56,209 bases of DNA from Bacteroidia bacterium (GCA_025454955.1 JALONL010000030.1:1-56209), one strand, 5' to 3'. Shown: positions 17,431 to 27,270, counted from the stretch's first letter. Translations and numbers: made by a program. Notes: a model not told the origin generated them from the sequence alone.

Positions 17431-18204
17431 ATGCAACTCTTCTCCCGAAAACAAGGCAGCGGAAGGCCATTGGTCGTTTTGCACGGATTGTTCGGAATTT
17501 CCGACAACTGGGCCGCATTAGCCAAACGCTGGGCCGATGATTTTACCGTTTATACCCTCGACCTGCGCAATCATGGCCAGTCGCCGCAGAGCGATGAGTG
17601 GAGCTACAGCGCAATGGCCGATGATGTGATTGAGTTTTTCGGTACCGAGCGGCTGCACGATGTGGTGTTGCTGGGGCATTCGATGGGTGGCAAAACGGCC
17701 ATGCGTCTCGCGCTCGATTATCCGATGGCCATTTCAAAACTCATTGTGGCCGATATTGCGCCGCGACGCTATCCCGTAGGGCAGCAGGATGTGGTGGCGG
17801 CTTTGCTGGCGGTGGAACTTCCCGCGCTCGAATCGCGCAAAGATGCGGAAGTGGTTTTGCGCAGTCATTTGCATGATGAAGGCACCATCCAGTTTCTGCT
17901 CAAAAATCTCTACTGGCGCGATTTGCCCGATGGCACAAAGCAATTGGCCTGGCGTTTCAATTTGCCGGTAATCAGCCAAAACCTGCACATTGTGGCCGAG
18001 CCCACCGACACGCCGGCACCGTGCGAAATTGAAACGCTGTTTATTCGCGGCGCAAAATCAAATTACGTCACAGCCGACGATGTAAACAGCATTCCGCAAA
18101 TTTTTCCGCACTCGCAGCTAATTACCATAGCCGATGCAGGCCACTGGGTACACGCCAACCAGCCCGATGCGTTTTACGAGGCTGTGCGAAATTTTGCACT
18201 TTAA
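17431..18204 (+). CDS. Alpha/beta hydrolase (YbfF-like esterase)
   Basis: A 257-residue cytoplasmic alpha/beta hydrolase. VLHGLFG is the oxyanion strand, the nucleophile is in G-H-S-M-G-G-K (about residues 89-95), D-I-A-P-R-R-Y follows as in the YbfF group, and the late DAGHWVHANQP gives the catalytic histidine. Size and motif spacing match YbfF-type acyl-CoA/short-chain esterases. The physiological substrate is not known for this group. It is 11 bases upstream of the Crp/Fnr gene and may be co-transcribed with it. Confidence 0.9.
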   Translation: MQLFSRKQGSGRPLVVLHGLFGISDNWAALAKRWADDFTVYTLDLRNHGQSPQSDEWSYSAMADDVIEFFGTERLHDVVLLGHSMGGKTAMRLALDYPMAISKLIVADIAPRRYPVGQQDVVAALLAVELPALESRKDAEVVLRSHLHDEGTIQFLLKNLYWRDLPDGTKQLAWRFNLPVISQNLHIVAEPTDTPAPCEIETLFIRGAKSNYVTADDVNSIPQIFPHSQLITIADAGHWVHANQPDAFYEAVRNFAL

Positions 18205-18215
18205 CTCTTTCGCAC

Positions 18216-18797
18216 ATGTCGCTTGCCATTCGCCTCAAACAATCATTCGCTAAGTATTTCGATGCGCCGCTTGTGGCGTGGGAAGTGTTTTCCGAACATT
18301 GTTCGTTGGTATATCCCAAGAAAAATGAAATTCTGAAAAGAGCCGGGAATACTGAATTTGCAGGTTATTTCATTCTCAGAGGAAGCGGGGGCGTGTTTGT
18401 GAATAAAGAACATCAGTCGGTTTGTCTCGATTTATTTTATGAAGATGCGTTCTTCTGCGATTACATGTCGCTCATTACACAACAACCCTCTCCGCTGGAA
18501 ACCGTAGTGCTGGAAGATTCGGAGATGCTTTTCATTAACCGGGAAAATATTCATAAAATGAAAGATACCCCGATGGGAAAGCACCTTTTTCTTACCGGAG
18601 CCGAATGGTCGTTTGTGGAAAAGCAACAGCAACAAATAGATCTTTTATTAAAAACTGCCGAAGAGCGGTATTTTGAATTAATCGAACGCCAGCCCGATAT
18701 TATTCTTCGCACACCACAGAAATACATTGCCTCATACTTAGGCATCACCACACAAAGCCTGAGCCGCATCCGCAAACGCATTAAGCAGCGGAAGTAA
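18216..18797 (+). CDS. Crp/Fnr family transcription regulator
   Basis: A 193-residue protein: an N-terminal cyclic-nucleotide-binding-like jelly roll (about 1-120) and a C-terminal helix-turn-helix (about 140-190; the segment QKYIASYLGITTQSLSRIRK reads as the recognition helix region). The arginine and glutamate that bind cAMP in Crp are not evident, as is common in the Bacteroidota Crp/Fnr paralogues, so the ligand is unknown. A 5-bp hairpin with a T7 run at 18817-18837 may end its transcript. Confidence 0.88.
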   Translation: MSLAIRLKQSFAKYFDAPLVAWEVFSEHCSLVYPKKNEILKRAGNTEFAGYFILRGSGGVFVNKEHQSVCLDLFYEDAFFCDYMSLITQQPSPLETVVLEDSEMLFINRENIHKMKDTPMGKHLFLTGAEWSFVEKQQQQIDLLLKTAEERYFELIERQPDIILRTPQKYIASYLGITTQSLSRIRKRIKQRK

Positions 18798-18864
18798 TTT
18801 TCAATCGTTTGATTTTTTACCACGGGGTAATTTTTTTCTCCTGCACTTGTTCCACCTTTGGTGC

Positions 18865-19434
18865 ATGAAATACGTGTTCCTCTTTCTGGCTTGTTTTGCC
18901 ATATTGCCAGCAAAATCGCAATCGGCGCAGGTAAATCGCCACAGGTTTAATTTTGGCGTGGCGGCGGGTGCCGGTTATCTTATTCAGCAAATACCGGGCG
19001 AAACCGCGCCGCGTAAAAAAATTGAACCTTCGTTCCCCAATATTCAGCTGGGCTGGATGGTAAGCCCGAAATTATCGGTTACGGTATTGTTGCCGGGTAC
19101 CTTGTATAAAAATACCTGGAACGGCCGTCCGCGCGATCGTGGTTTTGAAGGTATTGTTCCCAGCGTGCAATATTGGGTTACCGATAAATGGTGGATAGGC
19201 GGCGGCGTGGGCGTAGGGCTTGACGCACCGGCATTTTACGACATTAAAAATGAAGACGAACGAGTGTTTCATTTTGGCTACAGTGGTGTGTTGACTTCGG
19301 GCTACGAATTCTGGCAAAGCGGCCGTTTTACGATGGATGCACGGTTTCGGATGCATTACAATAATGTGCCCGTGCCGGGCGGAAGACAATCGGGGCTTTC
19401 GGCCAATGCGCTGCTGGGTGTAAGCTGGTGGTAA
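18865..19434 (+). CDS. Hypothetical outer-membrane beta-barrel-like protein
   Basis: A 189-residue protein with a signal peptide (about residues 1-20, ending PAKSQS). Alternating strands such as FNFGVAAGAGYL, WMVSPKLSVTVLLPG and WWIGGGVGVGL suggest a small barrel. The start is the ATG at 18865; the upstream TTG adds residues that break the signal peptide. A CACCTTTG word 7 bases upstream is close to the -7 consensus. Function unknown. Confidence 0.7.
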   Translation: MKYVFLFLACFAILPAKSQSAQVNRHRFNFGVAAGAGYLIQQIPGETAPRKKIEPSFPNIQLGWMVSPKLSVTVLLPGTLYKNTWNGRPRDRGFEGIVPSVQYWVTDKWWIGGGVGVGLDAPAFYDIKNEDERVFHFGYSGVLTSGYEFWQSGRFTMDARFRMHYNNVPVPGGRQSGLSANALLGVSWW

Positions 19435-19517
19435 AAACCGGCAAGGGGTTAATTCTGCGGCTGATTATGTATGAAAAATTACGATCTTCGCCCTTCATAC
19501 GTACACGCATAAATTCA

Positions 19518-19988
19518 ATGACAGCAGATATTGTAACCAACAAAGGCACCCTCACCGTGTCTTTCTACGAGCAGGATGCTCCGGGGCATGTGGCTAATTT
19601 TGTGAAACTGGCCAAAGACGGCTTTTACGACGGGCTGAAGTGGCACCGTGTAATTCCGGGATTTGTAATTCAGGGCGGATGCCCCAATACCCGCGAAGGC
19701 GCTACCGGCATGCCCGGCACAGGCGGCCCGGGCTGGACCATCCCCTGCGAACTTACCGGCGGCAACCAGTACCACGACCGTGGCGTACTTTCCATGGCAC
19801 ACCGCGGCCCCAACACCGGCGGATCGCAGTTTTTTGTGGTGCTCAGCCGCCAGCAAACCGCCCACCTCGACCGCAGGCACACCTGCTTTGGCAAAGTAAC
19901 CAGCGGCCTCGAAATTCTCGACTCCATCCGCGAAGGCGACAGCATCGAAAAAGTGGTGGTACACGAAGATGCCGCCGGTAATGCCTGA
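19518..19988 (+). CDS. Cyclophilin-type peptidyl-prolyl isomerase
   Basis: A 156-residue cytoplasmic cyclophilin that interconverts cis and trans peptidyl-proline bonds. The family core is complete: F-Y-D-G-L-K-W-H-R-V-I-P with the catalytic arginine, FVIQGG, LSMAHRGPNTGGSQFF and the closing H-T-C-F-G-K-V. A loop insertion, CPNTREGATGMPGTGGPGW, is normal for bacterial PpiB-like members. The start is the ATG at 19518, because the upstream in-frame codons cannot form part of the fold. A strong terminator follows. Confidence 0.95.
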   Translation: MTADIVTNKGTLTVSFYEQDAPGHVANFVKLAKDGFYDGLKWHRVIPGFVIQGGCPNTREGATGMPGTGGPGWTIPCELTGGNQYHDRGVLSMAHRGPNTGGSQFFVVLSRQQTAHLDRRHTCFGKVTSGLEILDSIREGDSIEKVVVHEDAAGNA

Positions 19989-20023
19989 TTGCCGATCATC
20001 TTACCTACACTTCAATTCATATC

Positions 20024-20050
20024 AAAACCGGGTCGCTGACCCGGTTTTTT
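20024..20050 (+). terminator. Rho-independent terminator after the cyclophilin gene
   Basis: A 10-bp perfect stem (AAAACCGGGT at 20024-20033 with ACCCGGTTTT at 20039-20048), a 5-nt loop and a T tract to 20050. Confidence 0.9.
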
Positions 20051-20074
20051 ACGTTAGTATTGCAGTATTGAGTC

Positions 20075-21094
20075 ATGGAACACGAAACACACCCCCAACC
20101 AACGTCGCCCGTAAATCCATACTGGCCGCCACAAATGCCGGCCGAAGAATCTAAACCGGCATTGTACAATAAATTTATGCAGGCCGGTCTCGAAGGACGG
20201 AATCAAATCGGCTTTTATCTGGCCACTACAGCACTGGCTATGGGCGGCTATATACTGGGACAGGTTCCGTTTCTGTTTATTGCCGTAATGGCAATAAAAA
20301 AGAAATACGTCAGCATCTACGATCCCGACGTTAATTCAAAACTGCTCAACCCCGAAATAATTCATCAGCCACCGTGGTTAGTGCTTGCGCTCACACTTTT
20401 CATTTTTGTGGTGGCAATGGCCGGACTTTGGATTGGAGTGAAATATATACAGCGAAAAAAATTCCTGAGCATTATCACCGGCCACCGCACATTCCGCCGC
20501 GAACGATTTATAACCGGCTTCCTGCTCTGGGGCGGATTAATGGCCGCTGTATTTGGTGTAAATATGTGGTTAAACCCCGATACGGTAGTGAACTCTTTCA
20601 ATCTTTCACAATTTATTCCCTCGTTTCTTGTGGCGGTGTTGCTGCTGCCCATTCAAACCTGGTTCGAGGAATTTTACATGCGCGGCAATTTGCTTCAGGG
20701 TTTTGCGCAGGCCACCAAAAGCCCGGTTTGGGCCATATTAATTACCTCATTGCTGTTTGCGGCACTGCACATGGCCAATCCCGAAGCAGCAAAATACGGA
20801 CGGCTTACCGTGCTGCCCCAATACCTTTTACCCGCTATTATGTTTGGAGTAATTACCGTACTCGACGAAGGGCTGGAACTGGCTATGGGCATGCACTTGA
20901 TCAACAACCTGTTTGGCGCCACGGTAATTACTTCGGCCGACAGTGCCATACAATCGAGTACAATATGGCGAAATACCGGCCCGATGAATATGGCAGCCGA
21001 AAACATCAGCTACATTATTATCATGACCGTGGTAATTGCGTTTCTCTGGTGGCGCTACAAATGGAAAGCCGATAAACTTTACCGCTGGTATTGA
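20075..21094 (+). CDS. CPBP family intramembrane metalloprotease
   Basis: A 339-residue membrane protein with about eight hydrophobic helices. It carries the three Abi/CPBP motifs: E198-E199-x-x-x-R203 in EEFYMRGNLLQG, F-A-A-L-H in the next helix and H-L-I-N-N further on. The family includes the Rce1 CAAX proteases. The bacterial members are thought to cut membrane-bound substrates. It is followed 21 bases later by the M61 protease gene and then a two-component pair, all in one direction, so an envelope-related operon is possible. Confidence 0.92.
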   Translation: MEHETHPQPTSPVNPYWPPQMPAEESKPALYNKFMQAGLEGRNQIGFYLATTALAMGGYILGQVPFLFIAVMAIKKKYVSIYDPDVNSKLLNPEIIHQPPWLVLALTLFIFVVAMAGLWIGVKYIQRKKFLSIITGHRTFRRERFITGFLLWGGLMAAVFGVNMWLNPDTVVNSFNLSQFIPSFLVAVLLLPIQTWFEEFYMRGNLLQGFAQATKSPVWAILITSLLFAALHMANPEAAKYGRLTVLPQYLLPAIMFGVITVLDEGLELAMGMHLINNLFGATVITSADSAIQSSTIWRNTGPMNMAAENISYIIIMTVVIAFLWWRYKWKADKLYRWY

Positions 21095-21115
21095 TTGAAA
21101 TAAAAGTATTGTGCA

Positions 21116-22972
21116 ATGAAAAAAATCGCTCCAATTCTCGCCCTTTGCTTCTGCCTTTCGGCAGCGGCACAAACACAAACCGATCGTTATCAGTTTTCGG
21201 TTGATCTTCGCAACGTTACACGCGATCAGTTGAAAGTGGAACTGATTACGCCCAAAATAAACAGCGATACGGCCGTGTATCTCATGCCCGCAATGGTTCC
21301 CGGCACTTACTCGGTGTATGACTTCGGCCGGTTTGTGTGGGATTTTGAAGCTGCCGATGCGCAGGGAAATAAACTCGTAACCATACGCCGCGGCGAAAAC
21401 TCGTGGGTAATTCCCGAAGCCAAAAAACTCTACAAAATCACTTACAACGTAGAAGACACCTGGGACACGCCGCAGAAAAAAGCATTTGTGTTTGAACCCG
21501 GCGGCACCAACATTCAGGCCGACACCAACTTTGTAATAAACACTCACGGATTTTTCGGCTACTTCAAAGGCATGACGCGATCACGCTACGAAGTAAGCAT
21601 TACACATCCGCCCGGTTTCTTCGGAGCCACCGGACTGAACGATGTAACACGCACCGAACTTACCGACACTTACCACGTAGCCAACTACATGGACCTGGCC
21701 GATGGCCCGATGATGTATTGCCGCCCCGACACGGCACACCTTCTGATTGGCAAAACCGACGTGCTCATTTCGGTCTATTCGCCCAAAAAATTGGTAAGTG
21801 CAAAATTTGTGGCCGACAGCCTGCGCGTGCTTCTCGACCAGCAGCGGCAGTACCTTGGCGGTACACTGCCGGTAAACAATTATGCCTTCATCATTTACCT
21901 CACCGATCCGAAAACAGGCTTCAAATCGGGCTCGCTTGGCGCACTGGAACATTCGTATTCATCGTTTTATGCACTGCACGAAGAAAAGCCGCAGGACATT
22001 GCGCAGATGATAAAAGATGTGGCGGCGCATGAGTTCTTTCACATCGTTACACCGCTCAACATTCACTCCGAGCAAATTGGCGATTTCGATTTCAACAAGC
22101 CGCAAATGTCGCAGCACCTCTGGCTGTACGAAGGACTTACCGAATACTCGGCGCATCACGTACAGATTAAATACGGTTCCATGTCGCTCGATGATTTTCT
22201 GCAGGTAATGCGACAGAAAATGGTCACCTCCACTTCACGCTACGACGACGAACTTGCCTTTACCACCATGAGCAAGGGCGTGCTCGACAAATACGAAGAG
22301 CAATACGGCAACGTATATCAGAAAGGCGCACTTATTGCGATGTGTCTTGATATTAAACTCCTTCAGCTTTCGGACGGCACCTATGGCACACAGCAGTTAA
22401 TGAGCGATTTGTCGAAACGTTTTGGCAAGGATAAATCGTTTCCCGATGATTCGCTGTTTCAGATTATCACTGCAATGACTTACCCCGAAATCGGCGATTT
22501 CTTTAAGCGTTATGTGGCGGGCAACGAGCCGCTGCCGTTTGAAGAAGTACTGATGGCGGTAGGAATTAAATACGATAAGAAGCAGAAGGCACAATCGCTT
22601 TCGCCTTTTGGCGGATACGGGTTAATGGTTGATGATCTCGGGCGGTTGGTATTGTTTCCGGATGAACCCAATGCGTTTGCGCGTGAAATGGGTTACCAGC
22701 GCGGCGATGAAATTTTATCGGTAAACGGCAAAGCAGTAAAACTAAACAATGCCGAACGGGTGCTGGGCAAATTTGTAAGCGATGCCATGACCAAACCCGG
22801 CTACAAAATAAAAATGAAAGTACGCCGCCGGCGCGAAGACGGAACTTCTTACACGGTGAAACTCAAAGGACGTATGCACCCGGTAGAAGTAAACCGCCGC
22901 CATGTGCTTACGCCTATGGAAGACGCATCGCCCGCACAGCTTAAACTGCGCAAGGCATGGATTAACAGATAA
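21116..22972 (+). CDS. M61 family aminopeptidase-like protease with PDZ domain
   Basis: A 618-residue secreted protein: signal peptide (about 1-19), an N-terminal beta domain, then the peptidase domain with zinc motif H305-E-F-F-H309 and the downstream Y-E-G-L-T-E-Y glutamate. A PDZ-like domain (about 500-590: YGLMVDDLG, GYQRGDEILSVNGK) closes the protein. This is the glycyl aminopeptidase (M61) layout. It is probably periplasmic. It lies between the CPBP protease and the LytS-type kinase gene, 6 bases from the latter. Confidence 0.93.
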   Translation: MKKIAPILALCFCLSAAAQTQTDRYQFSVDLRNVTRDQLKVELITPKINSDTAVYLMPAMVPGTYSVYDFGRFVWDFEAADAQGNKLVTIRRGENSWVIPEAKKLYKITYNVEDTWDTPQKKAFVFEPGGTNIQADTNFVINTHGFFGYFKGMTRSRYEVSITHPPGFFGATGLNDVTRTELTDTYHVANYMDLADGPMMYCRPDTAHLLIGKTDVLISVYSPKKLVSAKFVADSLRVLLDQQRQYLGGTLPVNNYAFIIYLTDPKTGFKSGSLGALEHSYSSFYALHEEKPQDIAQMIKDVAAHEFFHIVTPLNIHSEQIGDFDFNKPQMSQHLWLYEGLTEYSAHHVQIKYGSMSLDDFLQVMRQKMVTSTSRYDDELAFTTMSKGVLDKYEEQYGNVYQKGALIAMCLDIKLLQLSDGTYGTQQLMSDLSKRFGKDKSFPDDSLFQIITAMTYPEIGDFFKRYVAGNEPLPFEEVLMAVGIKYDKKQKAQSLSPFGGYGLMVDDLGRLVLFPDEPNAFAREMGYQRGDEILSVNGKAVKLNNAERVLGKFVSDAMTKPGYKIKMKVRRRREDGTSYTVKLKGRMHPVEVNRRHVLTPMEDASPAQLKLRKAWINR

Positions 22973-22978
22973 TGCACG

Positions 22979-24040
22979 ATGGAATTGCCCGGCATAAGAA
23001 TAAATCGCAGGCAGCTTTACTGGACTTTTCAGTTGGGCGGATGGACGGTGTATGCCGTGCTCAATGCGGTGTATCTGGTGCTGGCCGAACGATTCAGTGC
23101 GGCCATTGCGGTGGAACTGGTGCTGCTCTGGCTCATGGGTATTTCGCTTACACAATCGCTGCGCACGGTAATTATTCGCCGCAACTGGCTGCGGTTGCCT
23201 TTGCCGAAAGTTATTCCGCGTATGCTGGGCATGATTTTGCTTATGGCGGTGCCCATGCAAATGCTACATATTTTGTTTCGGGTGCTGCTGGTGGGCAATT
23301 CGGGCGTGGAGGAAAATACCACGGGTTTGCTGCTGGGCGTGTTCAATTTTGCTTTCTTCTTTTTGCTCTGGTCGCTCATTTATTTTACGGTGCATTATCT
23401 TGAGCAGGCACGGCAAACCGAAATACGCAACCTGCGCTGGGAAGCCGCCATGCGCGAAACCGAACTGAACCGCCTCAAGGCACAGCTCAATCCGCACTTC
23501 ATGTTCAATGCGCTTAATTCAATACGTGCACTGGTTGACGAAGATCCGCAGCGTGCGCGCGATGCGGTGACACAGCTTTCGGGTTTGCTGCGCACTACTT
23601 TGCAAATGGGCAAGCAAAAAGTAATCCCGTTTGAGCAGGAAGCCGAAGCCATACGCAATTACCTTGCACTCGAAACCGCCCGTTTCGAAGAACGTCTGCA
23701 GTTCAAAATAGACATTGCACCCGGCAGCGAAAACATTTTTGTGCCGCCCATGATGGTGCAAACGCTGGTGGAAAACGGCATCAAACACGGCATTGCCAGG
23801 CTGCCCAAAGGCGGCATCATTACACTCGAAGCCCGTCCCGACGAAAACGGCCTGCACATAAAAATTACCAACTCCGGACTCTGGCAACCCAATGCCAGCC
23901 CCGAATCGGGCTTCGGACTGCGCAATACCGAAGAACGCCTGCAACTGCTTTACCACGGCCGCGCCTCATTTCAAATTGGCAGCGGCCCCGGTCAAACCGT
24001 AATTACTTCGTTATATCTGCCTAAACAACTAAGCACATGA
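22979..24040 (+). CDS. LytS-type sensor histidine kinase
   Basis: A 353-residue protein with four N-terminal membrane helices (about residues 15-145), a short coiled-coil linker and a His_kinase (PF06580-type) domain. The phosphoacceptor is H173 in Q-L-N-P-H-F-M-F-N. A GHKL ATPase domain follows with E-N-G-I-K-H-G and a late GFGLRN glycine box. It should phosphorylate the LytTR regulator whose start overlaps its stop by 4 bp. No extracellular sensor domain is present, so the signal is probably read within the membrane. Confidence 0.94.
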   Translation: MELPGIRINRRQLYWTFQLGGWTVYAVLNAVYLVLAERFSAAIAVELVLLWLMGISLTQSLRTVIIRRNWLRLPLPKVIPRMLGMILLMAVPMQMLHILFRVLLVGNSGVEENTTGLLLGVFNFAFFFLLWSLIYFTVHYLEQARQTEIRNLRWEAAMRETELNRLKAQLNPHFMFNALNSIRALVDEDPQRARDAVTQLSGLLRTTLQMGKQKVIPFEQEAEAIRNYLALETARFEERLQFKIDIAPGSENIFVPPMMVQTLVENGIKHGIARLPKGGIITLEARPDENGLHIKITNSGLWQPNASPESGFGLRNTEERLQLLYHGRASFQIGSGPGQTVITSLYLPKQLST

Positions 24041-24756
24041 GAGTATTAATTGTTGACGACGAACGTCTTGCCCGTCAGGAACTCAAAAGCCTTCTCAGTA
24101 CTTACCCCGGCATTGAAATTGCCGGCGAATGCGGCGATGCCGTTTCCGCCATCGACACCATACAGCAGTTAAAACCCGATGTGGTTTTTCTCGATATTCA
24201 GATGCCCGGCAAAAACGGCTTTGAACTGCTCGAAGAAATTTCGTTTGTGCCCGAAGTGGTTTTCGTTACTGCGCACGACGAGTATGCCATACGCGCATTC
24301 GAAGTAAGCGCACTCGATTACCTGCTCAAACCCGTGCAGCCCGCGCGTTTGTCAGACACCATCCGCAAACTCACCACACGCCTCCAGGAACTCAAAAGCA
24401 CACCCGAAAAGCAAAACGTGCTCAACGAAACCGATCAGGTATTTGTAAAAGACGGCGAGAAATGCTGGTTTGTAAAACTGGGCGATGTGCGTTTGTTTGA
24501 ATCGGAAGGAAACTACGTGCGCATTTATTTCAACAACTACAAACCGCTCATACTCCGCTCGCTCAATTACCTCGACGAACGACTGAGCACAAAAGTATTT
24601 TTCCGCGCCAGCCGCAAACACATCATCAACCTGCATTGGGTGGAAGGAATCGAAAACTGGTTCAACGGCGGTTTGCTCGTGAAACTGAAAGGTGGCGAAC
24701 AGGTGGAAATTTCGCGCCGTCAGGCGGTGAAACTGAAAGAAATGATGAGCCTGTAA
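24037..24756 (+). CDS. LytTR response regulator
   Basis: A 239-residue regulator with a receiver domain (about 1-120; acidic pocket D8-D9, phosphoacceptor D53 in F-L-D-I-Q-M-P, Lys near 103 in L-L-K-P-V) and a LytTR DNA-binding domain (about 135-238; FVKDGEKCWFVKLGDV, LFESEGNYVRIY, RASRKHIINL). Translationally coupled to the kinase gene. Targets cannot be read from the window. Confidence 0.95.
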   Translation: MRVLIVDDERLARQELKSLLSTYPGIEIAGECGDAVSAIDTIQQLKPDVVFLDIQMPGKNGFELLEEISFVPEVVFVTAHDEYAIRAFEVSALDYLLKPVQPARLSDTIRKLTTRLQELKSTPEKQNVLNETDQVFVKDGEKCWFVKLGDVRLFESEGNYVRIYFNNYKPLILRSLNYLDERLSTKVFFRASRKHIINLHWVEGIENWFNGGLLVKLKGGEQVEISRRQAVKLKEMMSL

Positions 24757-24826
24757 TGCTGCGTAAGAGTGAGTATGTGAGTGGCCCGACGCTGTGGCTC
24801 CACTTGCTGAAATCGCCTCGCTTTGC

Positions 24827-25507
24827 TCAGTAATGTTGCAGCACAAAATTATACAGTGGTGCTTTCCACGAGGCTTTCAAACCACTCTGCTGCAAACAGT
24901 CGTTTGTCCAGTCGTTGCAGGTTTGAAAAAGATGATAGCTTCCTTTGGCCTTGAAAAAATAATCATGCTCCCAATATCCCGGCGAATCAATGGTATGAAC
25001 TTTCCCATTGTCTGGCAGCACAAACGAATTGCGTATTGTTTGACAAAGTTTTTCATACTCCGCAGCGCGCAAAGTAACCGGCCTGCAAAGCTCAGTGCGT
25101 GAAAACCGGCCTTCGTAAAAAGCCACATGCATGAGCGAGGGCGAAGGCACAAACAACGCATTGCAGCAGGTACCCAAACCGGGAAAAGCATTATTGTACG
25201 AATCGAGGTAAAAGCCTTCGTCGCCCCAGCCCACAGACATCCACTGTGTGCGCTGGTGTTTGCGGAGCAATGCACTGTCGGCATAAAAACTGAGCCAATG
25301 CGTATTGGTTTGCGTTTCATTCACCGGCAGCACCAGATCGGTATGAAAGCCGTTGCTGTGAATGTAAATGGTGATTCCCTGCGCGGGCTGTTGGTGCGAG
25401 GCATTTACCGTAATGGCCCCCACGAAAAACGCATAGCAGAAATAAGCCAGCGGCAACGCCAGCAAATCGGTGAGCAGAATTACGGCTTTTAATGCGGCCC
25501 TGAGCAT
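24827..25507 (-). CDS. TIGR02117 (DUF2459) family protein
   Basis: A 226-residue protein with an N-terminal membrane helix (about 8-32). The mature part has the family's conserved motifs: IHSNGFHTDLVLPV, a WMSVGWGDEGFYL segment and LCRPVTLRAAEYEKL. The family is of unknown function, sometimes found near urease genes in other bacteria, but no urease genes are here. The conserved histidine, aspartate and tryptophan residues hint at an enzyme acting outside the membrane. Confidence 0.82.
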   Translation of the reverse strand: MLRAALKAVILLTDLLALPLAYFCYAFFVGAITVNASHQQPAQGITIYIHSNGFHTDLVLPVNETQTNTHWLSFYADSALLRKHQRTQWMSVGWGDEGFYLDSYNNAFPGLGTCCNALFVPSPSLMHVAFYEGRFSRTELCRPVTLRAAEYEKLCQTIRNSFVLPDNGKVHTIDSPGYWEHDYFFKAKGSYHLFQTCNDWTNDCLQQSGLKASWKAPLYNFVLQHY

Positions 25508-25542
25508 GTGCAGTTTTGCTTACTAACGTGCGCTGCAGGACA

Positions 25543-27270
25543 TTATTTTTTGCGCACCACGTAATTTCCAATCACGAGGTAATCCATATCAGCCTCGGCA
25601 AAACTGCGCACCGCGTCTTCGGGCGTGGCCACAATGGGTTCGCCTTTGATGTTGAACGAGGTGTTTACCAGCACCGAGTAGCCGGTTTCTTTCTGAAATG
25701 CTTCCAGCAAACGGCGCATTTCGGGATTCTCGGTCTGGTTTACGGTTTGAATGCGCACGCTGTTATCGACGTGTGTAATGGCCGGAAGTTTATTGAGGTA
25801 TTCGGGCCGCACGTTATACACAAACAGCATGTAAGGATTTGGGAAATTGCTGTCGAAGTATGTGCCGCAGCTTTCTTCGAGCACAATGGCAGCAAACGGG
25901 CGGAATCCTTCGCGGAATTTTACGCGGGCATTCAAAATGCTTTTCATATCGGCTACCAGCGGACTGGCAAGTATGCTTCGGTTGCCCAATGCACGAGGCC
26001 CGAATTCCATGCGGCCCTGAAACCAGGCGAGGATGTTTCCTTCGGCCAGTTTCTTTGCGGCAAACGTGTAGGGATCGTCCATTTTCTCAAATGGCAGTCC
26101 GCTTGCTTTCACGGCTTTTTCGTAGTGTGCATCGCTGTATTCGGGGCCGAGGAAAGCGGTGTCCATAATCCATTTCCGCGGCCGCTTAAATACGCCGTGA
26201 TTGAGATACAAGGCTGCGCCCAATGCCGTGCCCGAATCGCCGGCTGCGGGTTGTACGAAGATGTTTTTGTACAAACCTTCTTTGGCAATGAGTCCGTTGG
26301 TAACACTGTTCAGTGCCACGCCGCCGGCCATACAAAGCGTATCGGAGCCGGTTTGTTTTTTAAGCACGCGGGCCATGTGCAGAATTACATCTTCCACAAT
26401 ATGCTGCGCCGCAGCTGCCACGTTAAGCTCGTGATCGCTCCAGTCTCGCCCTTCGGTTTTCGACGGACCGAAGGTGTCGGTAAATTTTTTAGTCACACCT
26501 GTTTTGCGGGTGTAGTGATAGCACAGCCACGACATGTCAAACTTAAATCCTCCGTCGTCGGTAAGCGTAACAATCTTGCGCAACTGTTCATACACCGCGC
26601 TGTCGTGTTTGCCGTAAGAAGCAAGCCCCATGAGCTTTCCCGGCCCTTCGATGAGTTTAAAACCAAGATGCCGCGACACGGCCTGATAAAAAGCACCCAG
26701 CGAATACGGCGTATGTACCGCACCTATTTTCTGAATCGTATTTCCTTTGGCGTGGGCACGCAGCACGGTGCTCCACTCGCCTGCCCCGTCGAGCGTAAGT
26801 ATGGCCGCATCCTCGAAAGGCGTGCAGTAATACGCACTGGCAGCGTGGCAGAGATGATGTTCGAGAGTATGAAACTGAAATTTCGCCGGGCGCGATTCGG
26901 GAAAAAGTTCTTTCAGTTTCTGCGGCAGGCGGCGCATATCGCGCAGGTAATTGAGCATTCCCAGATTTTCTTCCACCGAAAACGAACGCTGCTCGCGCAT
27001 CAGCGCAGGTACTTTATCCCAGAATTTAAAGAGGTAAACCGGAATTTTGGAATAGGAAATAGAGGGTTTCCAGAAAAACGCCACATGGTCAATGTCGGCC
27101 AACTGAAGCCCCGCATGACCGAGGCAGGCACGTATGGCCTGTTCGGGCACACCACCGAAATGTTTTTTGCGGTTGAGGCGTTCTTCTTCCACCGCAAAAA
27201 CCACTTTATCATCTACAATAAGAGCAGCCGCCGAATCGTGACCGTAGCAGTTGAAGCCGAGTATGTTCAT
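25543..27270 (-). CDS. NodU/CmcH family carbamoyltransferase
   Basis: A 575-residue O-carbamoyltransferase. The N-terminal Kae1-like domain begins ILGFNCYGHDSAAALIV and contains EEERLNRKKHFGG, the metal-binding E-H-H-L-C-H-A-A-S-A region and LDGAGEWST. The C-terminal domain carries GPRALGNRS. Such enzymes transfer carbamoyl from carbamoyl phosphate to sugars or natural products (nodulation factors, antibiotics, glycans). Here the upstream gene on the same strand, 24 bases away, is a GT-C/TPR membrane protein, so a carbamoylated surface glycan or glycoprotein is a reasonable guess; the substrate is not provable from sequence. Confidence 0.94.
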   Translation of the reverse strand: MNILGFNCYGHDSAAALIVDDKVVFAVEEERLNRKKHFGGVPEQAIRACLGHAGLQLADIDHVAFFWKPSISYSKIPVYLFKFWDKVPALMREQRSFSVEENLGMLNYLRDMRRLPQKLKELFPESRPAKFQFHTLEHHLCHAASAYYCTPFEDAAILTLDGAGEWSTVLRAHAKGNTIQKIGAVHTPYSLGAFYQAVSRHLGFKLIEGPGKLMGLASYGKHDSAVYEQLRKIVTLTDDGGFKFDMSWLCYHYTRKTGVTKKFTDTFGPSKTEGRDWSDHELNVAAAAQHIVEDVILHMARVLKKQTGSDTLCMAGGVALNSVTNGLIAKEGLYKNIFVQPAAGDSGTALGAALYLNHGVFKRPRKWIMDTAFLGPEYSDAHYEKAVKASGLPFEKMDDPYTFAAKKLAEGNILAWFQGRMEFGPRALGNRSILASPLVADMKSILNARVKFREGFRPFAAIVLEESCGTYFDSNFPNPYMLFVYNVRPEYLNKLPAITHVDNSVRIQTVNQTENPEMRRLLEAFQKETGYSVLVNTSFNIKGEPIVATPEDAVRSFAEADMDYLVIGNYVVRKK

